NCBI GenBank assembly: GCA_002399975.1
Contig: DHER01000114.1
Location: 1-64,000 of the forward strand
Length of the DNA: 64,000 nucleotides
Source: Firmicutes bacterium UBA4845
Lineage (GTDB): Bacteria > Bacillota > Clostridia > Tissierellales > Sedimentibacteraceae
Direction: 5' to 3'
A program made the position numbers and the translations under genes. How positions within the stretch are numbered: position 1 is the stretch's first letter; every line of letters begins with the position of its first letter. The notes under the pieces are model-generated. The model had not been told where the DNA came from and did not search any database. It worked only from the letters and a program-made list of their open reading frames with translations. Of the stretch, positions 44,463 through 54,264 are shown piece after piece.

Positions 44463-45464
44463 TTGATATCAATAGGAATAATTGCAAACCCCGCTTCAGG
44501 CAAAGATATCAGGAGGCTTGTTTCGCACGCCACCATAATAGATAATAATGAAAAGATAAATATAGTTGAGAGAATTGTGCTGGGTGCACAGGCTTTAGGT
44601 GTTGAAAGAGTATATATGATGCCTGACTCATATAATATGGGATATAGAGCTGAGGATAATCTTAATATTTGCAATGAATTAAAATGTGAAATAAATGTAA
44701 TAAATATTATGCGTTTCGACGGAATGGAAGATACCATTAGCGCCGTAAAATTCATGGAAGATGCAAAGGTAGGGTGCATAGTAACATTAGGAGGAGACGG
44801 GACAAACAGGGCTGTTGCCAAAGTTATAAAGGATACACCTATTATTTCGATTTCAACAGGAACAAACAATGTATATCCCGAAATGATGGAAGGAACTGTT
44901 GTGGGCATGGCATCGGCGGCAGTCGCTTCCGGTTGTTTTGACAAGAGATTGTTCATGCAAAGAGATAAGCGCATAGAAATATACAAGGGTGGAGAAATGA
45001 TAGATGTTGCCCTTATTGATGCAGTTATATCCAGGGATGTATTAGTAGGCTCAAAAGCAATCTGGGATATGGACAGTATTGATAAGATCTATGTTACCAG
45101 GTGCCATCCTGCATCTATAGGGTTTTCTTCCATAATGGGGAGTAAAAAAATTATTACTGAAGATGATGACTTCGGAGCGTATGGAGAGATAAATCAAAAA
45201 AGCCAAAAAGTTATTGCGGCTGTAGCCGCAGGTGTTTTATCTCATATTTCAATATCTGAACCGGTTATATTGAATTTGAATGAGGAGCACAGCTTTATTT
45301 CAAAATATAGAGGTACAATAGCTCTTGACGGTGAAAGGGAAATACCATTTTCTGAAAACCAGGAATATATATTTAAAATTACAAAAAACGGTCCAAATCA
45401 CGTAAATGTGAAAAAAGTGCTGGAAACATCCCAGAAAAACGGCTTTTTCAATATAGAGCCGTAA
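44463..45464 (+). CDS. acoX: AcoX-like ATP-NAD kinase family protein
   Basis: 333 aa, TTG start nine bases after AGGAGGG. IIANPASGKDIRRLV near the start and TLGGDGTNRAVAK (the GGDG motif of NAD/diacylglycerol kinases) place it in the ATP-NAD kinase superfamily. AcoX is a regular member of acetoin operons; its precise activity is unsettled. Confidence 0.9.
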   Translation: MISIGIIANPASGKDIRRLVSHATIIDNNEKINIVERIVLGAQALGVERVYMMPDSYNMGYRAEDNLNICNELKCEINVINIMRFDGMEDTISAVKFMEDAKVGCIVTLGGDGTNRAVAKVIKDTPIISISTGTNNVYPEMMEGTVVGMASAAVASGCFDKRLFMQRDKRIEIYKGGEMIDVALIDAVISRDVLVGSKAIWDMDSIDKIYVTRCHPASIGFSSIMGSKKIITEDDDFGAYGEINQKSQKVIAAVAAGVLSHISISEPVILNLNEEHSFISKYRGTIALDGEREIPFSENQEYIFKITKNGPNHVNVKKVLETSQKNGFFNIEP

Positions 45465-45484
45465 TTTCAGATAAGGAGGGAAAT

Positions 45485-46798
45485 ATGGCAGAATTTATAG
45501 TAATGCCGAAAATGGGGCTGACCATGACGGAAGGTACCATATCAAATTGGAGGAAACAAGAGGGAGATACAATAAAAAAAGGTGAAATTATTTTTGATGT
45601 TGAAACAGATAAATTAACAAACGAATTTGATTCAAAGGCAGATGGTGTTTTAAGGAAGATATTAGTTAAGAGCGGCACGGTTCCTGTATTGGCACCGGTT
45701 GCAATTGTAGGAGATAAAGATGAGGATATATCCACGCTGTTAAATCAAGCGGCAGCATCTACGGAGGCTGAAAATGCCAGTGAAAAACAAATTCAGGAAG
45801 CACAGATTGGGCAGTTGAAAACACCGATTGCTGAAAAGGGCGGAAGAGTAAAAGTTACTCCGAGAGCTAAGAAGGTTGCCAAAGAATTGGGAGTGGATAT
45901 TTCATCTGTGCCTGGAACAGGTTCTGAAGGGTCAGTAACGGAACAGGATGTCAGAAATTATGCAAAGAAGAACGAAAGTGAAAAGAAAAAAACTTCTCCG
46001 GTTGCTTCTATAACTGCGGAGCGCCTCGGAGTGGATATAAATAAAATAGAAAAATCCTCCCGCATAATGAAAAAAGATGTTGTGAAATATAAGTTAAGTG
46101 AAGAATTAGAAAAATATGCGAACCCGCAGGAATTTAGAAAGCCAATGAGCACGATGAGAAAGGTGATTTCTCAAAGAATGCTTGAAAGTAAGCGTGTTTC
46201 CCCTACGGTAACATATAACATTAAAGTAGATACATCTGCAGTTAAGCAGATAAGAGAAGATATCAAGGAAGAAACAAAAGTGTCTTATAATGATATACTG
46301 ATTAAAATTGTATCTGAAGTATTGTTGGAATACCCTCTTTTGAACAGTTCTGTTGACGATAATGAAATAATTATCAGGAACTATGTGAACATGGGATTCG
46401 CAGTTGCGCTAAACGAAGGTTTAATCGTGCCCGTTGTTAAATATGCCAATGTGAAAGGATTAAATGAAATATCAGCGAAAGCAAAGGAACTGGCAGAAAA
46501 AGCCAGGAGTAACGGACTTACTCCCGACGATTTGAACGGAGGTACATTTACAATAAGCAATGTAGGAATGTATGGGGTTGAATCCTTTACGCCCATTATA
46601 AATCAGCCGCAGGTGGCAATATTGGGAGTAAATGCAATCAATGAAGAAGCAGTCGTTGTAAATGGAGAAATAAAGATTAAACCAATGATGGGATTAAGCT
46701 TAACCGCGGATCACAGGGTTATAGACGGAGCAGTAGCGGCGGAATTCCTGTCAAAACTGAAAAAATATATTGAGAAGCCGGGGCTTCTTTTACTGTGA
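45485..46798 (+). CDS. acoC: Acetoin dehydrogenase E2 component (dihydrolipoamide acetyltransferase)
   Basis: 437 aa. The lipoyl domain (1-77) carries the lipoylated Lys in FDVETDKLTNEF. A peripheral-subunit-binding domain follows (about 118-158, TPRAKKVAKELGVD), with a partial second copy after it (AERLGVDINKI). The catalytic domain ends with SLTADHRVIDGAVAAEF, containing the HRxxDG acyltransferase motif. It transfers the acetyl group to CoA in the acetoin complex. Confidence 0.92.
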   Translation: MAEFIVMPKMGLTMTEGTISNWRKQEGDTIKKGEIIFDVETDKLTNEFDSKADGVLRKILVKSGTVPVLAPVAIVGDKDEDISTLLNQAAASTEAENASEKQIQEAQIGQLKTPIAEKGGRVKVTPRAKKVAKELGVDISSVPGTGSEGSVTEQDVRNYAKKNESEKKKTSPVASITAERLGVDINKIEKSSRIMKKDVVKYKLSEELEKYANPQEFRKPMSTMRKVISQRMLESKRVSPTVTYNIKVDTSAVKQIREDIKEETKVSYNDILIKIVSEVLLEYPLLNSSVDDNEIIIRNYVNMGFAVALNEGLIVPVVKYANVKGLNEISAKAKELAEKARSNGLTPDDLNGGTFTISNVGMYGVESFTPIINQPQVAILGVNAINEEAVVVNGEIKIKPMMGLSLTADHRVIDGAVAAEFLSKLKKYIEKPGLLLL

Positions 46799-46809
46799 AG
46801 GAGGCAGCC

Positions 46810-48192
46810 ATGAAAATAGCAATAGTTGGAGGTGGTCCCGGAGGATATGTTGCGGCTATAAGAGCAGCACAATTAGGCGCGGAGGTTACCTTGATTGAAA
46901 AAGAAAACTTAGGAGGCACATGTTTAAATAAAGGATGTATTCCGACAAAGGTTCTGTTGCACACATCGGAGCGTATTGAAGAAATAAAAAATGATTATGA
47001 TAAAATTGGAATTGAAGTCTGCGAAGCTAAATTGGATTGGGCTAAGCTTCAAGAAAGAAAGGAAAAGATAGTCAAAAATCTTACAGGAGGAGTAGGTTCT
47101 TTATTAAGGAAAAACAAAGTAACAAGAATAACAGGGGAAGGAGAATTTAAAAATAAAAATCAACTGCGAGTAAAAACGGAACACGGTACGTCAGTCACCG
47201 TTGATTTTGACTATGCCGTAATTGCATCAGGGTCAAGGCCCGTAGTTCCTCCACTGCCTGGGACAGACCTTCCGGGGGTGATAACAAGCGATGAGGCTCT
47301 TTGTCTGGGTGAAGTCCCCAGGAGCATGGTTATCATAGGAGGCGGCGTTATAGGAGCTGAGTTTGCGGCTGCCTACAGCGCTTTAGGATGCAGGATAACG
47401 ATTGTGGAAATGCTTCCCAAAATAGTTGCTAATATGGACCAGGATATTGTAAAATCTCTTAAGGAAAAATTTATTAAAAAAGGCATTGAAATACACACTA
47501 GTACCAAGGTTGAGTCAATTTCCCGAACATCGGCAGGGCTTCTGATTAATACTTCTTCCGTGGAAGGTAAAAGATTCTTTGAAGCTGAAAAGGTATTACT
47601 GTCAATAGGCAGACGGCCTGCCACAGACGGCTTGGGCCTGGAAAATACAGGCGTGAAAACAGAAAGAGGATCAATCGCAGTGGAAAGGAATATGCGGACA
47701 AACGTAAGCAATATATATGCAATCGGCGACTGTATCGGCGGCATAATGCTTGCCCACGTGGCATCAGCGGAAGGAATTGCAGCTGTTGAATCAATTATGG
47801 GTAAAAAAACGGCAATTGATTTTAAGACAGTTCCATATTGCGTATATACAAAACCGGAACTGGCAGGTGTAGGATTAACGGAAGAACAGGCAAAATCCGA
47901 GGGATATGACGTAAAAATTGGTGTGTTCCCTATGTATGGCAACGGTAAAGCAGTGATAGAGTGTGAGACGGAAGGACTGGTGAAATATATTGCCGATAAT
48001 GATACCGGAGAAATATTGGGGATGCATATGGCAGGTCCAAGAGCTACAGATCTAATTGTGGAGGGCGCACTTGCCATAAGGCTTGAAGCAACCATAGATG
48101 AAATTATCTCAACTATACACGCTCACCCAACAATAAGTGAAGCGCTGCAGGAAGCTGCCCGTGCAGTACATGATAATCCAATCCACATATAA
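46810..48192 (+). CDS. lpd: Dihydrolipoyl dehydrogenase (E3)
   Basis: 460 aa from ATG 46810 (AAGGAGG upstream; GTG 46795 precedes that site). FAD motif VGGGPGGYVAA, redox disulfide C38/C43 in GTCLNKGCIP, NAD motif IIGGGVIGAEFA, and the catalytic HAHPTISE at the C-terminus. No extra lipoyl domain. Last gene of the aco operon. Confidence 0.95.
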   Translation: MKIAIVGGGPGGYVAAIRAAQLGAEVTLIEKENLGGTCLNKGCIPTKVLLHTSERIEEIKNDYDKIGIEVCEAKLDWAKLQERKEKIVKNLTGGVGSLLRKNKVTRITGEGEFKNKNQLRVKTEHGTSVTVDFDYAVIASGSRPVVPPLPGTDLPGVITSDEALCLGEVPRSMVIIGGGVIGAEFAAAYSALGCRITIVEMLPKIVANMDQDIVKSLKEKFIKKGIEIHTSTKVESISRTSAGLLINTSSVEGKRFFEAEKVLLSIGRRPATDGLGLENTGVKTERGSIAVERNMRTNVSNIYAIGDCIGGIMLAHVASAEGIAAVESIMGKKTAIDFKTVPYCVYTKPELAGVGLTEEQAKSEGYDVKIGVFPMYGNGKAVIECETEGLVKYIADNDTGEILGMHMAGPRATDLIVEGALAIRLEATIDEIISTIHAHPTISEALQEAARAVHDNPIHI

Positions 48193-48270
48193 TTAAGGCT
48201 CCATCAAAAAATATTATTACTGGAAATTATCAAGGATGGACTTCAATTTAACATAATGGTATAATGAAAT

Positions 48271-48315
48271 AAAAAAGGACTGCTAAGAGATGAAGCCATG
48301 ACATTTCAGCAGTCC
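48271..48315. terminator. Terminator between aco operon and XRE regulator
   Basis: GGACTGCT pairs with AGCAGTCC. The T run (TTTTTT) is on the minus strand, serving the gene ending at 48356; it may also stop aco transcripts. Confidence 0.75.
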
Positions 48316-48355
48316 ATTCTATTCGCTAAATCATGTTTAGACGAATGGTTAAAAT

Positions 48356-48730
48356 TTAATCTTTTTGATTAAAAGAGTTTAATCCTGTAACAACATGTAT
48401 GAAACCTTGTATATCTCTCTTTTTTTCTTTGCCTAATTTTCTGTATGCTTCAATAAGTTCTTTTTCTTCTTCGGACAAATATAACTCGTGAGATTCATTA
48501 GAATTTTCTTTTTTAGCAAGTGCCATAGGCGGTTCTCCTGTAAGAATCCAGTCTATGGAAACACCGAATAATTGTCTTAAGGCTATCAGAGCATTGCTTG
48601 ACGGAGCAAATTTATCATTTTCAAGCTCGCTTAAATTTCCCGTAGACAGACCGGTCATATTTCTTACTTCAGTTAAAGATAATTTGTTAATTTTACGTGC
48701 ATATCGTATTCTTTTTCCGATTGTATCCAA
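48356..48730 (-). CDS. XRE-family transcriptional regulator
   Basis: 124 aa. The helix-turn-helix at about 4-62 includes LSLTEVRNMTGLSTGNLSELEN, followed by GVSIDWILTGEP as in SinR-like regulators. The C-terminal half is acidic and helical (SEEEKELIEAYRKL), probably for oligomerisation. It is divergent from the small XRE gene at 48883; targets unknown. Confidence 0.88.
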   Translation of the reverse strand: MDTIGKRIRYARKINKLSLTEVRNMTGLSTGNLSELENDKFAPSSNALIALRQLFGVSIDWILTGEPPMALAKKENSNESHELYLSEEEKELIEAYRKLGKEKKRDIQGFIHVVTGLNSFNQKD

Positions 48731-48882
48731 AAGATCACCTCCGTTATATCTATTAAAAGATAATATGTATTGACTTTATCGGATATCTGATATAATATAA
48801 ATATGACTAAATATTAATCATCTATTATACATTTTAGCACAATATCTTATAAACGAGAATATATTTTTGAGGAGGACCATAT

Positions 48883-49074
48883 ATGAAAAAAAGGAAGCTT
48901 ACTCCTTTCGGCCTGAGAGTAAAAAACAGACTAGCTGATTTAAATATGTCCCAAAAGGATTTGGCAGAAAAATTAGGTACATCCGGTGCTTATCTAAGTA
49001 TGATTTTATATGGGGTTCGTTCCGGGAATATGTATATAGAAGATATTAAACAAATTTTAGATATTGATTATTAA
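48883..49074 (+). CDS. Small XRE-family DNA-binding protein
   Basis: 63 aa, essentially a single HTH_3 domain (MSQKDLAEKLGTSGAYLSMIL) with short flanks. Such minimal proteins are common in prophages and as Cro-like partners, but no other phage gene is seen here. ATG 48883 is behind GAGGAGG. It is divergent from the XRE gene at 48356, an arrangement like a small repressor switch. Confidence 0.85.
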   Translation: MKKRKLTPFGLRVKNRLADLNMSQKDLAEKLGTSGAYLSMILYGVRSGNMYIEDIKQILDIDY

Positions 49075-49184
49075 ACATATCAGGTTTAGCTAAACAGTTT
49101 ACAAAACATTCCAAAATAGTTACTAATATGATGAGGTAAAACAGGGTAATATATGTTGTAATATAATTTGTTAGGAGTTGGCAT

Positions 49185-49881
49185 ATGAATAAAACGGATT
49201 CTTTTACGACAATCTTCATATTGGTAGATGAGGATGGAAAAATTTATTACAGTAACATAAATAACGTAGATATGATAAAAGGTTTAATTAAGACAGCAAA
49301 ATCAAACAAGTTGTTTGATGATGGCAAAAAAAAAAATCGACGGCTATATTTTTACTGCAGATAAAATAAACATTGATGAAAAAGCACTTTGGGTATTGAT
49401 TACAGAAATGGAATATTATAGGACCTACGATGATCTATCCACAGGGCTTTATAACAGAAATTACTGGGAGCATTTGAAAGACGGTGTTGTTAAATTTTTG
49501 TATGGTTCATCCTATTCTCTCATTGTAATTGATATTGACAATTTAAAGGAATGTAATGATTTATATGGACATGTAATAGGGGATGAAGTGATTGCGTCGG
49601 TTGGAGAATCAATACTGAACTCAGTAAGAGAAAACGATGTTGCTATCCATTATGGAGGAGACGAATTCATAGTAATTCTTCCCAACGCTAATATTGCAGT
49701 GGCAAACAAGGTTATTACCAGAATAAAAAAAGATATAAAGAAAAAATACATAAATAAAAAATTAAAAATTGAAGTTAGCGCGGGGGCATCATATTCTAAT
49801 GATATAAGCAAATTAGAACAGGCACTGCAGTCTGCGGACATGAAAATGTATAGTGAAAAAAATAGAAAGAAAAAATTGTAG
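49185..49881 (+). pseudogene. GGDEF diguanylate cyclase with a frameshift in an 11-A tract
   Basis: ATG 49185 (AGGAG upstream) opens an N-terminal sensor-like segment (TTIFILVDEDGKIYYSN). This frame ends shortly after the A tract at 49326-49336. With 10 instead of 11 A residues it continues into IDGYIFTADKIN and a complete GGDEF domain: DIDNLKECNDLYGH, the active site YGGDEF, and the inhibitory I-site RxxD (REND) five residues before it. The full protein would be about 231 aa. Downstream ATGs at 49318 and 49321 lack a good ribosome site. It could be a phase-variable gene, a slippage-dependent gene or a sequencing error. Confidence 0.8.
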
Positions 49882-50019
49882 AATAAATATGGTGTGTGAA
49901 TAAAAAATTTTATTATAATATAAATACTTTGAATTATACGACATGACATTAATAATATTTATGGTATAATATATAAAGAATAATCCGTTAAAGGGAAATA
50001 TCTTGTTGAGGGGATGTTT

Positions 50020-52017
50020 ATGCAGTATTCAAGTGAAGGAGCAATTCGTGATTTAAACGAGAAAACGCGGTATTTGAAACTTTTGTCCAAACAATTTCCG
50101 ACTATTGCATCCTGCTGCACGGAAATTATCAATTTGCAGGCTATTTTGAATCTTCCTAAAGGAACGGAGCATTTTTTATCTGATATTCATGGTGAATATG
50201 AGGCTTTTAATCATGTGCTTAAGAATGGCTCAGGGAACATTAAACGCAAGATAACTGAAGTTTTTGGAGATATAATGAGCGAAAATGATATCAAAAGCCT
50301 TGCGACGCTGATTTATTATCCTGAGCAAAAGTTGGAAATTATTCATAAGCAGGAAAAGAATATTGAAGAATGGTACAAAATAACTATTTACAGGCTTATA
50401 GTTGTAAGCAGAAAGGCTGCATTTAAATATACGCGTATGAAGGTAAGAAAAGCGCTGCCTAAGGAATTTGCATATATAATTGAAGAACTTATGCAAAGGG
50501 GGCCTGAGGAATATGATAAGGAAGAATATTACAACGAAATTATTAACTCGATCATCAAAGTTGGAAGTGCAGATGAATTTATAATAGCCATGTCCAAGCT
50601 GATTCAAAGGCTGGTTATAGACAGACTTCACATAGTTGGTGATATATTTGACAGAGGTCCGGGTGCGGATAAGGTTATGGATACACTGATTAACTATCAT
50701 TCCCTGGACATTCAGTGGGGGAATCATGATGTGCTTTGGATGGGTGCCGCTGCCGGAAGCGAAGCGTGTATAGCTACAGTAATTAGAATATGTACCAGAT
50801 ATGCAAATTTGGATACAATTGAAAATGGTTATGGAATCAACCTGCTTCCGCTGGCTACATTTGCATTGGAATATTATGGAGATGACAATTGTGCGCAGTT
50901 TATGCCAAAAATAGAAAGTGACATTACTTACAGTGAAAATGACTTAAGGCTTATTGCAAAAATGCACAAGGCTATTTCCATAATACAATTTAAGCTGGAA
51001 GGAGAAATAATTAAAAGGCGTCCGTATTTTCACATGGAAGACAGACTTTTACTAAATAAAATTAATTATGAAGAAGGAACCATTGACTGTTATGGTGAGG
51101 TTTACAAACTGAACGATACAAATTTTCCAACCATAGATCCTAAAGAACCTTATAAATTAACGAAAGAAGAAAAAGAACTTATTGAAAAATTAAAATCTTC
51201 TTTTTTAAACAGTGAAAGACTGCAAAAACATGTAAGGTTTCTTTTTTCAAAGGGAAGCATGTGCTTGAAGTTTAATTCCAATCTTCTTTATCACGGATGC
51301 ATTCCTGTCAATGAGGACGGAACGTTTAAAAAAGTTAAAATAGGTTCGTCAGGTAAGGAATACAGCGGAAAAGAATATTTTGACAGACTTGAAATTTTAA
51401 TAAGGGAAGGGTACTTTCATAAAAACGATCCTGAAGGCAAGCTATATGGTATGGATATGACATGGTATTTGTGGACCGGACCTGACTCTCCTCTTTTTGG
51501 CAAGGATAAGATGACTACATTTGAAAGATATTTCATTGATGATAAACAAACCCATGAAGAGAAAAAAAATCCATACTTTAAACTGGAAAACAGCGAAAAG
51601 ATGTGCAGGTTAATTTTTAAAGAATTTGGTTTAAATCCAAATACGTCTCATATAATTAACGGGCATGTACCGGTTAAAAGCAAAAATGGCGAAAGCCCTA
51701 TTAAAGCTAATGGTAAAATTATAGTTATTGACGGAGGGTTTTCGAGAGCTTATCAGAGTACTACGGGTATTGCCGGATATACGTTGATTTACAATTCTTA
51801 CGGTCTCATACTTGTATCCCATGATCCATTTGAATCAACTCAAAAAGCAGTTGAAGAAGAAAAAGACATTCATTCTACAAGAAGGGTTATAGAAAAAGAA
51901 TTGGAAAGGAAAAGGGTAGGAGATACCGATAACGGAGCGGAGCTTAAGGAAAATATTAAGGATTTGCAAATGCTCTTGAATGCCTATAGAACTGGATTAA
52001 TTAAGGAACAGGAATAA
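50020..52017 (+). CDS. fbp: Class III fructose-1,6-bisphosphatase
   Basis: 665 aa from ATG 50020 (GAGGGG upstream; ATG 50014 abuts it). This is the large Firmicutes-type FBPase with calcineurin-like metal motifs [34 protein letters not shown] and INGHVPVK. It hydrolyses fructose-1,6-bisphosphate in gluconeogenesis, which suits growth on acetoin and organic acids. No operon partner is evident. Confidence 0.96.
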   Translation: MQYSSEGAIRDLNEKTRYLKLLSKQFPTIASCCTEIINLQAILNLPKGTEHFLSDIHGEYEAFNHVLKNGSGNIKRKITEVFGDIMSENDIKSLATLIYYPEQKLEIIHKQEKNIEEWYKITIYRLIVVSRKAAFKYTRMKVRKALPKEFAYIIEELMQRGPEEYDKEEYYNEIINSIIKVGSADEFIIAMSKLIQRLVIDRLHIVGDIFDRGPGADKVMDTLINYHSLDIQWGNHDVLWMGAAAGSEACIATVIRICTRYANLDTIENGYGINLLPLATFALEYYGDDNCAQFMPKIESDITYSENDLRLIAKMHKAISIIQFKLEGEIIKRRPYFHMEDRLLLNKINYEEGTIDCYGEVYKLNDTNFPTIDPKEPYKLTKEEKELIEKLKSSFLNSERLQKHVRFLFSKGSMCLKFNSNLLYHGCIPVNEDGTFKKVKIGSSGKEYSGKEYFDRLEILIREGYFHKNDPEGKLYGMDMTWYLWTGPDSPLFGKDKMTTFERYFIDDKQTHEEKKNPYFKLENSEKMCRLIFKEFGLNPNTSHIINGHVPVKSKNGESPIKANGKIIVIDGGFSRAYQSTTGIAGYTLIYNSYGLILVSHDPFESTQKAVEEEKDIHSTRRVIEKELERKRVGDTDNGAELKENIKDLQMLLNAYRTGLIKEQE

Positions 52018-52094
52018 GCAGTAAATAGCACGAATCAATCATAAAGACATTTTATCATTCATAAAATATAAAAAATGAATATAAGGGTGGTAGA

Positions 52095-52433
52095 ATGTCT
52101 TCTTTTTATACAAGCATAGTTCAGAATTTTTTAATCGCATTTGGGGTAGTAACAGGGGCCAGCTTGTTTTCTGGTATAGGAGCAATAATAACGGACCATC
52201 CGCCGTGCAAAGCAATGACGGAAGTGGCAAACTCTATTAAAATATGGGCAATTGCTGCATCTTTGGGCGGGACGTTTTCATCATTTACGGTTATTGAAAA
52301 AGGCATATTTGAAGGTGAAATCATAAGTTTAATCAAACAGTTCCTGTATGTATTGATATCTCTTGCAGGAGCCAACATTGGATATGAATTTGTCAGGCTT
52401 ATTCAAAGGTGCAGTGCAATATGGGGAAGATAA
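52095..52433 (+). CDS. ytrH: YtrH family sporulation protein
   Basis: 112 aa with three or four membrane helices and the YtrH hallmarks: FLIAFGVVTGASLFSGIGAI, DHPPCKAMTEVANSIKIWAIAASLGGTF. In Bacillus, YtrH is made in the mother cell during sporulation and is needed for normal spore development. It overlaps the YtrI-like gene and supports an endospore-forming host. Confidence 0.92.
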   Translation: MSSFYTSIVQNFLIAFGVVTGASLFSGIGAIITDHPPCKAMTEVANSIKIWAIAASLGGTFSSFTVIEKGIFEGEIISLIKQFLYVLISLAGANIGYEFVRLIQRCSAIWGR

Positions 52434-52915
52434 ATAAAAATGGTTATAAGTTCTTTATATGCTTTATAGCCGGATTAATGTGCGGATGTATAATAGGCTC
52501 ATTGGGAATAAGTATTCTTGTAAGCTATAGGATGGATAGCTTTTATAAAAAGATTGAATATTTGGAAAATACAATAACCGATAAAGATGAGAAACTTAAG
52601 AAACTTGAAAAGGCCATTAATAATTCTGATGTTGTCCTTAAAGATATTCAGATTTTTTTAGATTTCCCGGGGTTCAGTCCTGAGCAGATTGAACAAATAA
52701 ATAATCTGGAAATAGAAAAGGCAATAAAGGAAAAATACAGGTCTTCATTGGGAAAAGAAATTAAGAACCTTGACGGGGATATTTTGTTGCAGATTATTGA
52801 TAAAAGGATCTTGAAATTTGATGGCGCAGAATACCAGCTGAAAGTCAATAAGCTTATATTAACCGAAATATTAAAATTATGGGTTGAAATTTCGGTTATT
52901 GAGGTAGAAAGTTGA
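52421..52915 (+). CDS. ytrI: YtrI-like sporulation membrane protein
   Basis: 164 aa from ATG 52421, overlapping ytrH by 13 bp. One N-terminal membrane helix (FFICFIAGLMCGCIIGSLG) is followed by a coiled-coil stretch (KIEYLENTITDKDEKLKKLEK) and a soluble C-terminal part. Position and topology match YtrI, the usual partner of YtrH; sequence similarity alone would be weak. Confidence 0.75.
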   Translation: MGKINKNGYKFFICFIAGLMCGCIIGSLGISILVSYRMDSFYKKIEYLENTITDKDEKLKKLEKAINNSDVVLKDIQIFLDFPGFSPEQIEQINNLEIEKAIKEKYRSSLGKEIKNLDGDILLQIIDKRILKFDGAEYQLKVNKLILTEILKLWVEISVIEVES

Positions 52916-52985
52916 ATAAGAGAATATTTATGGTATAATAAGTAAAAAATATTACAGTAATCTGTGAAATGGGAAGGAGATTGAC

Positions 52986-54149
52986 ATGTTAAACTTTGAT
53001 TACTCAATACCTACAAAAATATTTTTCGGCAAGGACAAGGTAAATGTTTTAGCAGATGAATTGAAAAAATACGGAACAAGGGTTCTTTTAGTTTATGGAG
53101 GTGGAAGCATAAAGAGAAACGGTATATATGATAAGGTAATTGATATTTTAAAAGAAAATAAAATTAACTTCTGGGAACTTTCTGGAGTTGAACCGAATCC
53201 TAAAATAAAAACTGTAAAAAATGGTGTGGATATATGCCGCAAAAATCTTATTGACATTGTACTGGCAATAGGTGGAGGAAGTTCCATAGATTGCGCCAAG
53301 GCGGTTGCAGCCGCATGCTATTATGAAGGGAATCCATGGGATATTGTGGCGGATCCTCAGAAAATAGGAAAAGTTCTTCCTATTGCATCAATATTGACAT
53401 TATCGGCAACAGGGTCGGAAATGGACAGGAATGCTGTCATTTCCAATACAGAAACTAATGAAAAATTAGGAACCAGGCACCCAGATATGGCTCCGAAATT
53501 TTCTATATTAGATCCTACATATACATTTACAGTTCCTAAAAATCAAACTGCAGCAGGTACGGCAGATATTATGAGTCATGTTTTTGAAGAATATTTTCAG
53601 AAAACAGAGGGTGCTTATATTCAAGACAGATTGGCAGAGGCAATTTTAAAGACATGCATAAAGTATGGGATAAAAGCAATCCGGGAGCCGGAAAATTATG
53701 AAGCCAGGGCAAATCTTATGTGGTCTTCCAGTCTTGCTATTAACGGGCTTTTAAGTTATGGCAAAAATTCAAAGTGGAGCGTTCATCCGATGGAACATGA
53801 ATTAAGCGCTTTTTATGATGTTACACATGGTGTGGGACTGGCTATTTTAACACCTCATTGGATGGAGTATGTACTTGATGGCAGTACACTTCAAAATTTT
53901 GTTGATTACGGCATTAATGTATGGAATATTGATGAAGGGTTAGAAAAATATGAAATAGCTCAAAAAGCTATACTAAGGACAAAAGATTATTTTGTTTCAT
54001 TAGGGCTGCCTTCAAAACTAAGTGAAGTGGGAATTAAAGAAGATAAGCTGGAATTAATGGCGAATCAAGCCGCAAGATTTGGAGATGTGGGAAGTTTTAA
54101 ACCTCTTAGCGCCAATGACGTATTGAATATCTTTAAAGCTGCATTTTAA
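52986..54149 (+). CDS. bdh: Iron-containing alcohol dehydrogenase (butanol dehydrogenase type)
   Basis: 387-aa group III alcohol dehydrogenase. The NAD(P)-binding GGGSSIDCAKAVA and the metal-binding residues in DIMSHVFEEYF, HPMEHELSAF and DVTHGVGLA are all visible. It resembles BdhA/YugJ-type enzymes that reduce butyraldehyde or other aldehydes. A 4-hydroxybutyrate or 1,3-propanediol dehydrogenase role is possible but unsupported, since it lacks a sigma-54 promoter. Confidence 0.93.
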   Translation: MLNFDYSIPTKIFFGKDKVNVLADELKKYGTRVLLVYGGGSIKRNGIYDKVIDILKENKINFWELSGVEPNPKIKTVKNGVDICRKNLIDIVLAIGGGSSIDCAKAVAAACYYEGNPWDIVADPQKIGKVLPIASILTLSATGSEMDRNAVISNTETNEKLGTRHPDMAPKFSILDPTYTFTVPKNQTAAGTADIMSHVFEEYFQKTEGAYIQDRLAEAILKTCIKYGIKAIREPENYEARANLMWSSSLAINGLLSYGKNSKWSVHPMEHELSAFYDVTHGVGLAILTPHWMEYVLDGSTLQNFVDYGINVWNIDEGLEKYEIAQKAILRTKDYFVSLGLPSKLSEVGIKEDKLELMANQAARFGDVGSFKPLSANDVLNIFKAAF

Positions 54150-54238
54150 AAAAGTTCAATGATATATATGCATAATTTCACACGTGATAGCTGAAATTGC
54201 CGTACGGATGTGGTGATTTCTGCATAAAAATAATAACA

Positions 54239-54260
54239 GCTCCCACTTAAATGGTGGGAG
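54239..54260. terminator. Hairpin between convergent genes, probable terminator
   Basis: CTCCCAC pairs with GTGGGAG over a 7-nt loop. Neither strand has a strong T run, so the assignment rests mainly on its position between convergent stops. Confidence 0.45.
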
Positions 54261-54264
54261 TATA

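Noticed and set aside
44423..44986. 187-aa open frame on the minus strand
   Set aside because: Antisense to acoX and lacking any recognisable domain.
47373..48095. 240-aa open frame on the minus strand
   Set aside because: It is antisense to lpd, whose motifs are complete; no ribosome site and a low-complexity translation.
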